Of a DNA stretch of 64,000 nucleotides, positions 1 to 8,404 are shown piece by piece. A program made the position numbers and the translations under genes. Positions within the stretch are counted from its first letter, which is position 1. Every line of letters begins with the position of its first letter. This stretch comes from DTHT01 sp037444625 (lineage in GTDB: Bacteria; Acidobacteriota; Terriglobia; Bryobacterales; Bryobacteraceae). The notes beneath the pieces were generated by a model, which ran no database searches, had not been told where the DNA came from, and saw nothing but the letters and a program-made list of their open reading frames with translations. The stretch is from NCBI GenBank assembly GCA_037444625.1, contig JBBIMA010000006.1:29153-93152 (forward strand), in the 5' to 3' direction.

Positions 1-2
1 TG

Positions 3-1607
3 CTCCGCCTGCGCCTGCCCCTGGAGCGCCAGTTCCGCATCGCCGATTTCAAGGAGCTGGGCGCGGCCGAATTCCGCTATGACACGCGCCGCTACTACAC
101 GCTCCGGGTCGAGAACGAGGGGCCGCGCATCCGAGCCTACGTGGACGGCAAGCTGCTGATCGAGGCTTCCGACGGCGAGATCCCGGCCGGACGGATAGGC
201 CTCACGGCCAACATCCCCGCGCGCTTCACCGACGTGCGCGTCAGCGCGAGCGAATCCGCGGCGGCCGCCATTCGGGAGCGCATCGCCCGGCGCGAGGCGG
301 AGCTGGCGGAGCTGCGCGCCCGGAATCCTCAGCCCAAGCTGTGGAAGAAATTCCCGACGCCGGGCTTCGGCGCCGGGCGCAACGTCCGCTTCGGGGATCT
401 GGACGGCGACGGGCGGCCGGAGATGCTGATCGGCCAGAACATCCGCAAGGTGCAGGACAATTCCTTCGCCCACCTGAGCTGCCTGACCGCCGTCACCCTG
501 GAAGGCAAGGTGCTCTGGCAGCTCGGCCGGCCCGATCCCTACAACGACGTGCTGGCCCACGACACGCCCTTCCAGATCCACGACCTGGACGGCGACGGCC
601 GCCACGAAGTGGTCCTGGTGCGCGATTTCAAGATCCAGGTGCTGGAAGGCGCCACCGGCCGACTGAAAGCCTGGAGGTGGATGCCCGAAGCACCCAAGGA
701 AAACAAAGTCCGTCCCTACGAGATGGAGGTGGGCGATTCGATCTATTTCGCTGATTTTTCCGGCCGAAAAGTCCAGCGCGAAGTAATCGTCAAGGACCGG
801 TATCGTAACTTCTGGGTTTTCGACGACCGCCTGAACTTACTCTGGAAGGGCCAAACGAACACCGGACATTTTCCTTACTCGGCCGATCTGGACGGCGACG
901 GCCGCGAGGAACTGCTCATGGGCTACGCCCTTTACGATGACGACGGCCGGCTGCTGTGGAGCCGCGACGAGCTGGCCGAGCACGCCGACGGCGTGATCGC
1001 CGGCCGCTTCGGTCCCGACGCCGGGGCCGAGCCGCGCATCTACTGGTTCGCCAGCGACGAGGGCTTCCTCCTGCTGAACCTGAAGGGTGAGATCCTGCGC
1101 CGCAGCCGCGTGGGCCACACCCAGAGCCCGAGCATCGCCCGCTATCGGCCGGAGTTGCCCGGCCTGCAATTGATGACCATCAACTTCTGGCGCAATCCGG
1201 GCATCATCACCCTCTACGACGCCGAGGGCAACATCCTGGAACAAGGCGAGCCGATCCACACCGGCAGCCCGATCCTGCCTGTGAACTGGCGGGGCGACGG
1301 CGAAGAATTCGCCCTGCTCTCGGCCGATCCGCGGGAGGGCGGCATGATAGACGGGCGTCTGCGGCGGGTGGTCATGTTCCCCGACGACGGCCATCCCACC
1401 CTGGCCTTCAACGTACTCGATCTCACCGGCGACCCGCGGGATGAAATCGTAGTCTGGGACGCCCGCCAGGTCTGGATCTACACCCAGGACCGCCCCTTCA
1501 CCGGCCGGCGCATCTACGCGCCCTTGCGCAACCCGCATCACAACGAATCCAACTACCGGGCCAATTACTCGCTGCCCGCCTGGCGCGAGTGGCCCCGGCC
1601 GGATTAA
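3..1607 (+). CDS. FG-GAP/VCBS repeat protein, 5'-truncated by the window edge
   Basis: The reading frame is open from base 3, so the true start lies upstream; 534 residues are visible. The first 80 or so residues look like the end of a concanavalin/LamG-type beta-sandwich, with a typical run of YYTLRVENEG, AYVDGKLL and GRIGL. A short charged helix follows. The rest carries FG-GAP/VCBS-like calcium-binding repeats of the form DLDGDGRPE, seen three times near residues 128, 196 and 295. Such proteins are usually exported and bind or cleave polysaccharide, or form beta-propellers, but no catalytic motif is visible and the N-terminus is missing. The stop codon interlocks with that of the convergent Nramp-like gene in a four-base overlap at 1604-1607. 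The family is fairly certain; the function is unknown. Confidence 0.75.
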   Translation, partial: LRLRLPLERQFRIADFKELGAAEFRYDTRRYYTLRVENEGPRIRAYVDGKLLIEASDGEIPAGRIGLTANIPARFTDVRVSASESAAAAIRERIARREAELAELRARNPQPKLWKKFPTPGFGAGRNVRFGDLDGDGRPEMLIGQNIRKVQDNSFAHLSCLTAVTLEGKVLWQLGRPDPYNDVLAHDTPFQIHDLDGDGRHEVVLVRDFKIQVLEGATGRLKAWRWMPEAPKENKVRPYEMEVGDSIYFADFSGRKVQREVIVKDRYRNFWVFDDRLNLLWKGQTNTGHFPYSADLDGDGREELLMGYALYDDDGRLLWSRDELAEHADGVIAGRFGPDAGAEPRIYWFASDEGFLLLNLKGEILRRSRVGHTQSPSIARYRPELPGLQLMTINFWRNPGIITLYDAEGNILEQGEPIHTGSPILPVNWRGDGEEFALLSADPREGGMIDGRLRRVVMFPDDGHPTLAFNVLDLTGDPRDEIVVWDARQVWIYTQDRPFTGRRIYAPLRNPHHNESNYRANYSLPAWREWPRPD

Positions 1608-3073
1608 AGGCCCAGCCAGGCGGCCACCTGCGGCCACTGCTGGCGGAAGGCCAGCCCCGAGACGGCGAAGTAAAACAGGGCGCAGGCCGCCAGACCGGCC
1701 CGGAGCAGCCCGCCGGGACGCAGCGCCGGCGGCAACAGCGTCAGGTTGACATACAAGGTGTGCAGCGCCGAAAAGGCCAGGGCGAAGTTCATCATGACGC
1801 CGCTGGCCACGGCCAGCACCAGCGGATCGGGCGTCAGGCGCAGCGCCGTCAAGCCCCAGACGCCGTACAGCACCAGGATCGTATAGTAAACGTACTTGAC
1901 CTTGTTTCCCTCCAGCCGGTGGAGGCGCCGCACGCCGGTCCAGATGACATCGGTCCAGCGGCGGCACATCCCGTCAATCTGGCTGACCTGCGTGGGGGCC
2001 ATGATCAGCAGCCCGCACAACAGGGTGAGATGCCAAAAGATCGGGCCGTGGCGGGCGGCGATGCTTTGGGCGGTCATGGCCGCGGCGGCGTGGCCGGTCA
2101 CCTGCGCGCCCCGGATGAACTCCAGGGAAAACATGGCGGGCAAGGCCATCCCCAGCAAACAGCCCGGCGCCCAGAGGGCAAGCTGATCGCGCCGGATGTG
2201 CCGCAGCCAGCCGCGCCAGCGCCGGAGGGCGGGCGCGCTCAGTTCGAACACCCGCCCGGTGTGGGAGAGCTGTATCGTACGTCCGCCGATGGCGCTGGGC
2301 AGAGCGCCCACGCGCGCCCCCATGCCCCAACCCTTGTCCCGGGCGTAATTGGAGAAGTAGCTATTGGTCAACCCGCCCGCTCCGGCCACGGCGGCGAAGG
2401 CGGCCAGGACCGACCAGTCGAACGCTCCCTCCGGCAACGAGCCGAAACGGAACAGGCCCGAGCCGATCCCCCACCAGGTCCGAGGGCTCACAAACAGCAG
2501 CGTCACCAGCCCGAGGTAAGCCAGCACCAGCGTCAGTTTGGCCACCATGACTTTCTCGAGCGCGTTGTAGATCTTGCCCCCGAAAATCAAGGGCACGAAG
2601 CAGGTCAGGAAGATGGCGTAGCTGAGGCCGCGCGTCAGTGGGTCGTCGGCCGCGGTGGGCAGCCGGCCCAGGATCGCGGTGGCCAGGGGCACGGCGGCGT
2701 TCGAAGACAGGTAGGGCCAAAGCCCGCCCAGATCGGCCAGCAGGTAAAAACAAGCCCAGAAGGACGGCCCGGGCGGCGTGCGGAAGAATCCCACGAAGAT
2801 CGGCTCGCCGGTGTACAGCGCGTAGCGCATGACCGCGAGGTTGTAGAAGACCTGCATGAGGATCGAGAGGGTGGCCAGCCACATGATGCGGCCGCCGTAC
2901 TGCGCCGTGACCACCGGCCCGAACAGCCACTCTCCGCCCCCGATGTTGGCCCCCACCATCATCAGGCCGGGGCCGATCAACAGGGCCCAGCGGCGCCGGC
3001 CGAAGACCGGCGGCTCGGGCAGTTCGTCTTGCTGCCAGGCTGGGAAATACCGCCGGGCCGCCGGCCGCTTCAT
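1604..3073 (-). CDS. Nramp-family transporter lacking the canonical metal motifs
   Basis: This is a 489-residue polytopic inner-membrane protein with about eleven hydrophobic segments, in the size range of Nramp (SLC11) transporters. The first membrane helix has GPGLMMVGANIGGGEW where classical Nramp proteins have a DPGN-containing helix. The region matching the sixth helix reads GGLTNSYFSNYARDKG and lacks the MPH motif. Those two motifs coordinate Mn2+ or Fe2+ in characterised members, so the fold is supported but the substrate is not. It starts with ATG 57 bases from the divergent hydratase-like gene, and its stop overlaps the convergent gene. It could be a metal transporter using different ligands, or a carrier of another solute. 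Confidence 0.8.
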   Translation of the reverse strand: MKRPAARRYFPAWQQDELPEPPVFGRRRWALLIGPGLMMVGANIGGGEWLFGPVVTAQYGGRIMWLATLSILMQVFYNLAVMRYALYTGEPIFVGFFRTPPGPSFWACFYLLADLGGLWPYLSSNAAVPLATAILGRLPTAADDPLTRGLSYAIFLTCFVPLIFGGKIYNALEKVMVAKLTLVLAYLGLVTLLFVSPRTWWGIGSGLFRFGSLPEGAFDWSVLAAFAAVAGAGGLTNSYFSNYARDKGWGMGARVGALPSAIGGRTIQLSHTGRVFELSAPALRRWRGWLRHIRRDQLALWAPGCLLGMALPAMFSLEFIRGAQVTGHAAAAMTAQSIAARHGPIFWHLTLLCGLLIMAPTQVSQIDGMCRRWTDVIWTGVRRLHRLEGNKVKYVYYTILVLYGVWGLTALRLTPDPLVLAVASGVMMNFALAFSALHTLYVNLTLLPPALRPGGLLRAGLAACALFYFAVSGLAFRQQWPQVAAWLGL

Positions 3074-3135
3074 GAGGCGCTATCCTATCACGGCGCCCGC
3101 GGGCGCTATGCTGAAGACGACGCCGAGGGGTGGCG

Positions 3136-3912
3136 ATGCCTTACCGGAACCTGACGTATCAGACCGACGGCCCGATCGCGCTGCTCACGCTGAATCGGCC
3201 CGAGCGGCGCAATGCCCTGTCCCTGGAGTTGATCGAAGAGCTGCACGAGGCCCTGGCGCGCACGGGCGAGGACCCCGCCCTGCGGGTCGTGATCCTGGCC
3301 GCCGCCGGAGGGGCGTTCTGTTCGGGTCACGACCTGACGGAGCTGCGCGGGCGCACGGCCGAGGACTACCGGCGCATCTTCGAGCGCTGCACCGAGATGA
3401 TGCAAACCATCCGGCAGATTCCGCAGCCGGTGATCGCCGAAGTGCAGGGAGTGGCCACCGCCGCCGGATGCCAGTTAGTGGCCGCCTGCGACCTGGCGGT
3501 GGCCTCCGAACAGGCGCAGTTCGCCACCCCGGGCGTTCGCATCGGGTTGTTCTGTTCGACGCCCATGGTGCCGCTGGTCCGGGCGGTGGGCCGCAAGCGC
3601 GCCTTTGAAATGCTGGCCACCGGCGAGATGATTGACGCGCGCACGGCCGCCGCCTGGGGCCTCGTCAACCGTGTGGTGCCCGCCGCCGATCTGCGGGCCG
3701 AGACCCGCCGGCTGGCGCTGAGCATCGCCCGAGCCGGCCGCCCGGTGCTGGCTTTGGGCAAACGCGCCTTCTACCAGCAGCTCGAGCTGCCCGAGCGGGA
3801 AGCTTACGCCTGCGCCTGCCGGACGATGGCGGCCAACGCCTTGCGGGAAGACGCTCAGGAAGGCATCGCGGCCTTCCTGGAGAAGCGCGTACCCCAGTGG
3901 CGCGAACGTTGA
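3136..3912 (+). CDS. enoyl-CoA hydratase/isomerase family protein (ECHDC3-like)
   Basis: The 258-residue protein has the crotonase fold. The oxyanion-hole segment GAFCSGHDLTEL lies near residue 60 and GVATAAGCQLVAACDLAVAS near residue 110. The segment PGVRIGLFCSTPMVPL resembles the ECHDC3 branch more than classical enoyl-CoA hydratase. Both catalytic glutamates of the rat mitochondrial enzyme appear to be replaced, with Q in GCQL and no Glu in the second loop, so simple crotonase hydration is doubtful. The ATG at 3136 is preferred over the in-frame GTG at 3130 because GAGGGG lies about six bases before it. The gene is divergent from the Nramp-like gene and convergent with galU. Confidence 0.85.
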   Translation: MPYRNLTYQTDGPIALLTLNRPERRNALSLELIEELHEALARTGEDPALRVVILAAAGGAFCSGHDLTELRGRTAEDYRRIFERCTEMMQTIRQIPQPVIAEVQGVATAAGCQLVAACDLAVASEQAQFATPGVRIGLFCSTPMVPLVRAVGRKRAFEMLATGEMIDARTAAAWGLVNRVVPAADLRAETRRLALSIARAGRPVLALGKRAFYQQLELPEREAYACACRTMAANALREDAQEGIAAFLEKRVPQWRER

Positions 3913-3954
3913 GCCGCGGGCGGCCCTGCCGGGGCCGGCCAGCGGGCGTGAGGA

Positions 3955-4851
3955 TCAGGCGGTCCCCGCCAGCAGGCGTTCCAGCGCGGCGCGCAAGCCC
4001 GGACCGTAGGCCGGGTCGGCCAGCGCGAACTCGAGGAAAGTCTGGAAGTAGCTGGTGAAGTTCCCGATGTCGTACCGCCGCTCGCCGGGAGGCAGCTTCA
4101 AGGCCAGTACGCGCCGGCCCTCTTCGCACATCAACTGAATGGCGTCGGTGAGCTGGATTTCCCCGCGCGGGTCCGGGCGGACCCGCCGGATCATGTCGAA
4201 AATCAAGGGCGAGAAAACGTAGCGCCCGGCGATGGCCAGGTTGCTGGGCGCGCGGCCCGGCGCCGGCTTCTCGACCAGGTTGGCCACGCGGCACTCCTCG
4301 CCGTTGACCTCCGCCGGCTCGATGATGCCGTAATGCACGGTTTCCTCCGGCGGCACTTCTTCGACCGCCAGCACGCAGCTCGCCCGCCGCGCCTGGAACA
4401 ACTCGGCCATGCGCGCGATCGCCCGCGAGCGGTTGTGCAGCCCGATGATCGAATCGCCCAGCGCCACCACGAAGGGCTCCTCGCCCGCGAAATTCTCCCC
4501 GCACAACACGGCGTCTCCCAGGCCGCGCTGCATGCGCTGCCGGGTGTAGAAGAACTTGGCGTCCAGCTCGACCGAGCTGAGCTCCTCGATCAAGTCCTGC
4601 TTGTTGGCCGCGGCCAGCAGGCGGGCCAGTTCGGGGTCGTGGTCGAAATGGTTCTCGATGGAGCTCTTGCCGCGGCCGGTGACGAAAAGGATCTGCTCGA
4701 TGCCGTTGGCCACCAGCTCCTCAGCCACGTACTGCACGATGGGCTTGCGCGCCACGGGCAGCATCTCCTTGGGCTGCGACTTGGTGGCGGGCAGCAATCG
4801 GGTGCCCAGCCCGGCCACGGGCACGACGGCGGAACGGATCAGCTTCTGCAT
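3955..4851 (-). CDS. galU: UTP--glucose-1-phosphate uridylyltransferase
   Basis: GalU joins UTP and glucose-1-phosphate to give UDP-glucose, the cytoplasmic precursor of surface polysaccharide and glycolipid. The nucleotidyltransferase signature PVAGLGTRLLPATKSQPKE is at the N-terminus, with VEKPAPG and GEIQLTDA further on. The 298-residue length is normal. The ATG at 4851 is chosen because AGGTGG lies just upstream and because an extension to the TTG at 4863 would overlap the preceding gene. It begins eight bases after sppA ends, so the two genes are probably co-transcribed. Nothing unusual is seen. Confidence 0.95.
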   Translation of the reverse strand: MQKLIRSAVVPVAGLGTRLLPATKSQPKEMLPVARKPIVQYVAEELVANGIEQILFVTGRGKSSIENHFDHDPELARLLAAANKQDLIEELSSVELDAKFFYTRQRMQRGLGDAVLCGENFAGEEPFVVALGDSIIGLHNRSRAIARMAELFQARRASCVLAVEEVPPEETVHYGIIEPAEVNGEECRVANLVEKPAPGRAPSNLAIAGRYVFSPLIFDMIRRVRPDPRGEIQLTDAIQLMCEEGRRVLALKLPPGERRYDIGNFTSYFQTFLEFALADPAYGPGLRAALERLLAGTA

Positions 4852-4859
4852 GGGCCACC

Positions 4860-6626
4860 TCAAGGCAACCAGGGCATGGCCAGGACCTCGGGCGGTCCGC
4901 TGAGCGCGCGCAGGCGGCGCGCGGCCGGCTGCACCAGCTTGAGCGCGCGCACCAGCGCCCGGGCGCCGGCATCACCCTCGCCGGGCTCGGCCTCCTTGCC
5001 GCTCAGCCGCTCCATGATCAGCTCCAGCGGAGACTTCTTGGGCGGAAACAGCTTCAGGCGCACGTCTTCCTTCTCGGGGATGCCGGCCGCTTGTTTGGCC
5101 AGCTTGAGCGCGGTCTCGAAGCCGCCCAGTTCGTCCACCAGTCCCAGCGCCTTGGCATCCTCGCCCGTCCAGATGCGGCCTTTGGCGATTTCGAGCACGC
5201 GCTGCTTGGGCAGGCGGCGGCCTTCGGCCACTTTGCTGGTGAAGTCGTCGTAGATGCGGTCCAGCCAAGCCTGGAACCGGGCCCACTGAGCGGGCGTGTA
5301 GTCGGCGGTGCCCGTCCAGAAGGTGGCGTTCGCCCCCTCGTGCACCTCGTCCCAGGTGACGCCCAGCTTCTGCCAGAAGCCGGTGGTGAGCATCTTGCCG
5401 CCCAGCACGCCGATCGAACCGGTGATGGTGCCCGGCTGGGCCACGATCTTGTCGGCCGCCATAGCCACGAAGTAGCCGCCCGAACCGGCCAGGTCCCCCA
5501 TCGAGGCGATGACCGGCTTGCCCGCCTTCCGCGCCCGCACGGTCTCTTGCCAGATGGTGTCGGAGGCCACGTAGGAGCCGCCCGGGCTGTCTATACGGAA
5601 CAGGATGGCTTTGACGTCCTTGTCGCGGGCGGCCGCGCGGAAAGCTGCCGCCACCGTCTCCGAGCCCATAGCCACCTCCCCGAAGACCGGGTCGAAGCCG
5701 CTCTTGCCGCGCTGCACGCCGCCCACGCCGTAAATCAGGGCGATGGTCTTGCCCTTGGTGTGGGGCCTGCCGGCGCGCCGGAGGTATTGGGAAAGGGAAA
5801 GGAACTTCGCTCCCCGCCCGGCGCGCTCCTTGGCTTTGTCGTAGACCTCCTGGCGGTAGGCCAGGCCATCCACCAGTTTGGCCTCCAGGGCCTCGCGTCC
5901 CAGCAAGGGACCGCGGTTGATCAGCGCCCGCACCTGGTCCTCACCCAACCGCCGGCCCTCCGCGATGCCCCGCACTTGCTGGGCGGCCCAGGAACGCACC
6001 AGCCGCTCGGTGGCTTCGCGGTGCGCAGGCGTGAACTTGCGCTCGGTGAAGATGTTCATCGCGTTCTTGTATTCGTAGCGGTGGTCCATGCGGGGCGTGA
6101 TGCCCAGCTTGTCGAGCGTTCCCCGCAGGAAGAAGCTCTCGGCCAGCACGCCGGTCAGCCCGATGTCGCCCGAGGGTTGCAGCCAGATTTGATCGAAGGC
6201 GGCCGCCAGATAGTAGGCATTGCCCCCCGGGCCGAATTCGCCGAAGGTCTCGGCGAAGGCCAGGGCGAACTTCTTGCGGGCGCGAAAGCGCAACACGGCC
6301 TCGCGCAGCTCCTGCACCTGCCCCATGCCCAGCGGGGCGGCGCCCAGACGCACCAGCAGGCCGGCCACGCGCTGGTCGCCGCCGGCCCGCTCCAGCGCCT
6401 CCACCGTATCGCGCAGGCTGGGCTGTTCGCCGAAGAGCGCCTTGGCCAGCGGCTCCTCAGGCACGTACTCGCTCAGGGCGGTCTCGAAGTCAGCCTCCAG
6501 GACGGTGCGCGAAGGAACGCCCGCCCGGGTCAACCGGATGGCCGCGGCCCCCATGACAACCAGCAAGACCGCAGCCAGCGTCAGGGCGCCGATGGCCGCC
6601 AGAATGCCCACCATGATGCGCTTCAT
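4860..6626 (-). CDS. sppA: signal peptide peptidase SppA, 67K type
   Basis: SppA is a membrane-bound serine protease (family S49) that degrades cleaved signal peptides. The 588-residue protein starts with a single membrane anchor (MKRIMVGILAAIGALTLAAV) and has the tandem S49 arrangement of the long E. coli-type enzymes. The likely catalytic lysine is in YKNAMN near residue 187. The nucleophile serine is in MGDLAGSGGYFVA near residue 381. GSIGVLGGKMLTTG follows. The ATG at 6626 is chosen over an upstream extension because it precedes the anchor and has GAGGA about eight bases before it. It is followed closely by galU. A TACAAT on this strand at 6696-6701 could be its -10. Confidence 0.93.
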   Translation of the reverse strand: MKRIMVGILAAIGALTLAAVLLVVMGAAAIRLTRAGVPSRTVLEADFETALSEYVPEEPLAKALFGEQPSLRDTVEALERAGGDQRVAGLLVRLGAAPLGMGQVQELREAVLRFRARKKFALAFAETFGEFGPGGNAYYLAAAFDQIWLQPSGDIGLTGVLAESFFLRGTLDKLGITPRMDHRYEYKNAMNIFTERKFTPAHREATERLVRSWAAQQVRGIAEGRRLGEDQVRALINRGPLLGREALEAKLVDGLAYRQEVYDKAKERAGRGAKFLSLSQYLRRAGRPHTKGKTIALIYGVGGVQRGKSGFDPVFGEVAMGSETVAAAFRAAARDKDVKAILFRIDSPGGSYVASDTIWQETVRARKAGKPVIASMGDLAGSGGYFVAMAADKIVAQPGTITGSIGVLGGKMLTTGFWQKLGVTWDEVHEGANATFWTGTADYTPAQWARFQAWLDRIYDDFTSKVAEGRRLPKQRVLEIAKGRIWTGEDAKALGLVDELGGFETALKLAKQAAGIPEKEDVRLKLFPPKKSPLELIMERLSGKEAEPGEGDAGARALVRALKLVQPAARRLRALSGPPEVLAMPWLP

Positions 6627-6694
6627 TTCAGTTATCCTCGGTATGGTTGCTCGACCCGGAGCTGCGCGTGCGGAGGCTCCGGGCCGGTTGGGGC

Positions 6695-6700
6695 TATTGT
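6695..6700 (+). promoter_or_regulatory. -10-like hexamer five bases before the pseudouridine synthase start
   Basis: TATTGT lies five bases upstream of the GTG start at 6706, which would place transcription initiation on or next to the start codon. No Shine-Dalgarno sequence is visible, so a leaderless message is possible. The complementary strand reads TACAAT at 6696-6701 and could instead serve sppA. No good -35 is seen for either direction. Confidence 0.35.
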
Positions 6701-6705
6701 AAAAC

Positions 6706-7689
6706 GTGCCGGCGGCGCCTTCCACCGTGGTGTTGACCGTCCCGGACGGCGAGGCGGGCGAGCGGCTGGATCGCTGGATCCAGCAGCGGTTGGCGGAGTA
6801 CAGCCGGGCGCGCATCCAGGAATGGATTCGCAGCGGCCGCGTGCGCATCAAGGGCGAAGCGGTGCGCCCGGCCTATCGCCTGCGCGGGGGCGAGCGGATC
6901 GAGGTCGAACCGGCTCCGCCCCCGCCCCTGAGGGCCGAGCCCGAGCCCATCCCCATTCGCGTGCTTTACGAGGACGACGACGTGATCGCGGTGGACAAAC
7001 CCGCCGGCATGGTCGTGCACGCCGGCGCCGGCCGGCAGGCAGGCACTCTGGTCAACGCCCTCCTGTATCGCTACGGGCGACTATCCGAGGCCGGCGACCC
7101 GCTCCGCCCGGGAATCGTGCACCGGCTGGACCGGCAGACCAGCGGCGTGATCCTTGTGGCGCGCAATGACCGCGCTCATCGCAGCCTGGCCGCCCAGTTC
7201 GCCGCCCGGCGAATCGAGAAGGTGTATCTGACCCTGGTGCACGGTGAGATCCCGCAAGAGCAGGGCCGGGTGGAGGCGCCCATCGCCCGCGACCCGGCGA
7301 GGCGCGTGCGCATGAGCGCGCGGCTGGGTTACGGCCGCGCCGCCCTCACCGAGTTCCGCGTCCTGCGCCGTTTCCCCGGCTTCACGTTCCTGGAGGTGCG
7401 CCTGAAGACCGGCCGGACCCACCAGATCCGCACCCATATGGCTTGGCTGGGGCGCCCGGTCGTGGGCGACCGGCTCTACGGCGCGCCGCGCCGCATCGAG
7501 GGCCGGCCTCCGCTGGACCGCTACTTTCTGCACGCCCACCGCATCCGCTTTCTGCACCCCGCCACGGGCGAACCGGTCGTCATCGAGTCGCCGCTGCCCG
7601 CGGAGCTGGCGCGCTGGCTGGAAGGGCTCGAAAGCGGGCCGGAGTCGAGCCAGGCTCCCGGCGCGAGGCGGGGCGTGGTCCCCGCCTGA
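6706..7689 (+). CDS. rluD: RluA-family 23S rRNA pseudouridine synthase (RluD-like)
   Basis: The 327-residue enzyme would convert specific uridines of 23S rRNA to pseudouridine. An S4 RNA-binding domain occupies roughly residues 10-75 (ERLDRWIQQRLAEYSRARI). The catalytic domain has PAGMVVHAG, then HRLDRQTSG with the catalytic aspartate, and GRTHQIRTHMAWLG. The S4 domain and length favour RluD over the short RluA type, but the exact target site cannot be read from sequence. The start is GTG, with no Shine-Dalgarno and a -10-like hexamer immediately upstream. It is divergent from sppA and converges on the TadG-like gene. Confidence 0.9.
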   Translation: MPAAPSTVVLTVPDGEAGERLDRWIQQRLAEYSRARIQEWIRSGRVRIKGEAVRPAYRLRGGERIEVEPAPPPPLRAEPEPIPIRVLYEDDDVIAVDKPAGMVVHAGAGRQAGTLVNALLYRYGRLSEAGDPLRPGIVHRLDRQTSGVILVARNDRAHRSLAAQFAARRIEKVYLTLVHGEIPQEQGRVEAPIARDPARRVRMSARLGYGRAALTEFRVLRRFPGFTFLEVRLKTGRTHQIRTHMAWLGRPVVGDRLYGAPRRIEGRPPLDRYFLHAHRIRFLHPATGEPVVIESPLPAELARWLEGLESGPESSQAPGARRGVVPA

Positions 7690-7744
7690 CCGCCCGAAGT
7701 CGGGTCGCGCACCCCGGTGTGCCGCCGCCCGGCTCCGGACCGGC

Positions 7745-7769
7745 GCTGAGCGGGCTCGGTCTGCTCAGC
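7745..7769. terminator. possible hairpin between convergent genes
   Basis: GCTGAGC at 7745-7751 and GCTCAGC at 7763-7769 form a 7-bp stem with an 11-base loop. The stem overlaps the last codons of the TadG-like gene. There is no T-run, so assignment as a terminator is weak. Confidence 0.25.
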
Positions 7770-8268
7770 CGCCGACCAAGCCGGCGCGACCTCGCGGGGG
7801 ATCGGTGCGGTCGCGCTGCGCCTCGCTGCGCGCGGCTTGTGCGGCGATCGCAGTCACCGCGACTCGGTTGGAGGCCGCCGCTCCGATCACGGGCAGAAAC
7901 AGCAATGGCACCGCGGCTGAGGCGTCCACTTTGACGAACCGGCAGTTACCCGCCGCTTCGGCAGGGGAACGCCAGGGGCCGGCCGGGGAAGCGGCGAACG
8001 CGGCCTGAGCCCCGCCCGAGAGGATTGCGGCCAAGCGCCCCCGCCCGGCCTGGGCGGTGGCCGCTTCCAGCGCCCGCGCAATGCCCTGCACGCTGCCGTC
8101 CAGTTCCCGGGCCGCCGCTCGCGCGGCCGCCTCCGCACAGGCCTCCAGCTCGCTGCGGACCACGTAGAGCCGAGCCAGATCCAGGGCCGCTGCGAGCAAC
8201 CCCGAACCGAGGGCGGCGCAAGCAGAGGCCGAGATCAGCGCCGCCGGCCCGCCCGCGCACCGCCGCAT
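7765..8268 (-). CDS. TadE/TadG-like membrane-anchored protein
   Basis: The 167-residue product has an N-terminal hydrophobic helix (ALISASACAALGSGLLAAAL). It is followed by the characteristic TadE/TadG run DLARLYVVRSELEACAEAAARAAARELDGS, where membrane-anchored pilus accessory proteins match well. These proteins help assemble Flp/Tad pili or act as minor pseudopilins at the inner membrane. The ATG at 8268 is chosen because AAGGG precedes it by about nine bases. No other tad/flp gene is present in the window, so this copy stands alone and its partner system is unknown. Confidence 0.7.
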   Translation of the reverse strand: MRRCAGGPAALISASACAALGSGLLAAALDLARLYVVRSELEACAEAAARAAARELDGSVQGIARALEAATAQAGRGRLAAILSGGAQAAFAASPAGPWRSPAEAAGNCRFVKVDASAAVPLLFLPVIGAAASNRVAVTAIAAQAARSEAQRDRTDPPRGRAGLVGG

Positions 8269-8404
8269 GGAGTGACCCTTCCCGTTGCTTTTCGGCCGGA
8301 GCGGCAGCGCCCTCAACGGGCCAACGCCTTAAATCGCGCCGGGAACTCGACTGTAGCCACCGCCGGGATGCGATACCATAGCCGAAATCGTCTCTGGGAT
8401 CGCC

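Noticed and set aside
1589..3154. 521-residue plus-strand frame opposite the Nramp-like gene
   Set aside because: Gln/Gly/Arg/His-rich shadow with no membrane segments, while the minus strand encodes a polytopic protein.
7690..7764. Possible tRNA or small RNA in the short gap
   Set aside because: No cloverleaf, anticodon arm or T-loop sequence can be formed; only a weak hairpin at the end.
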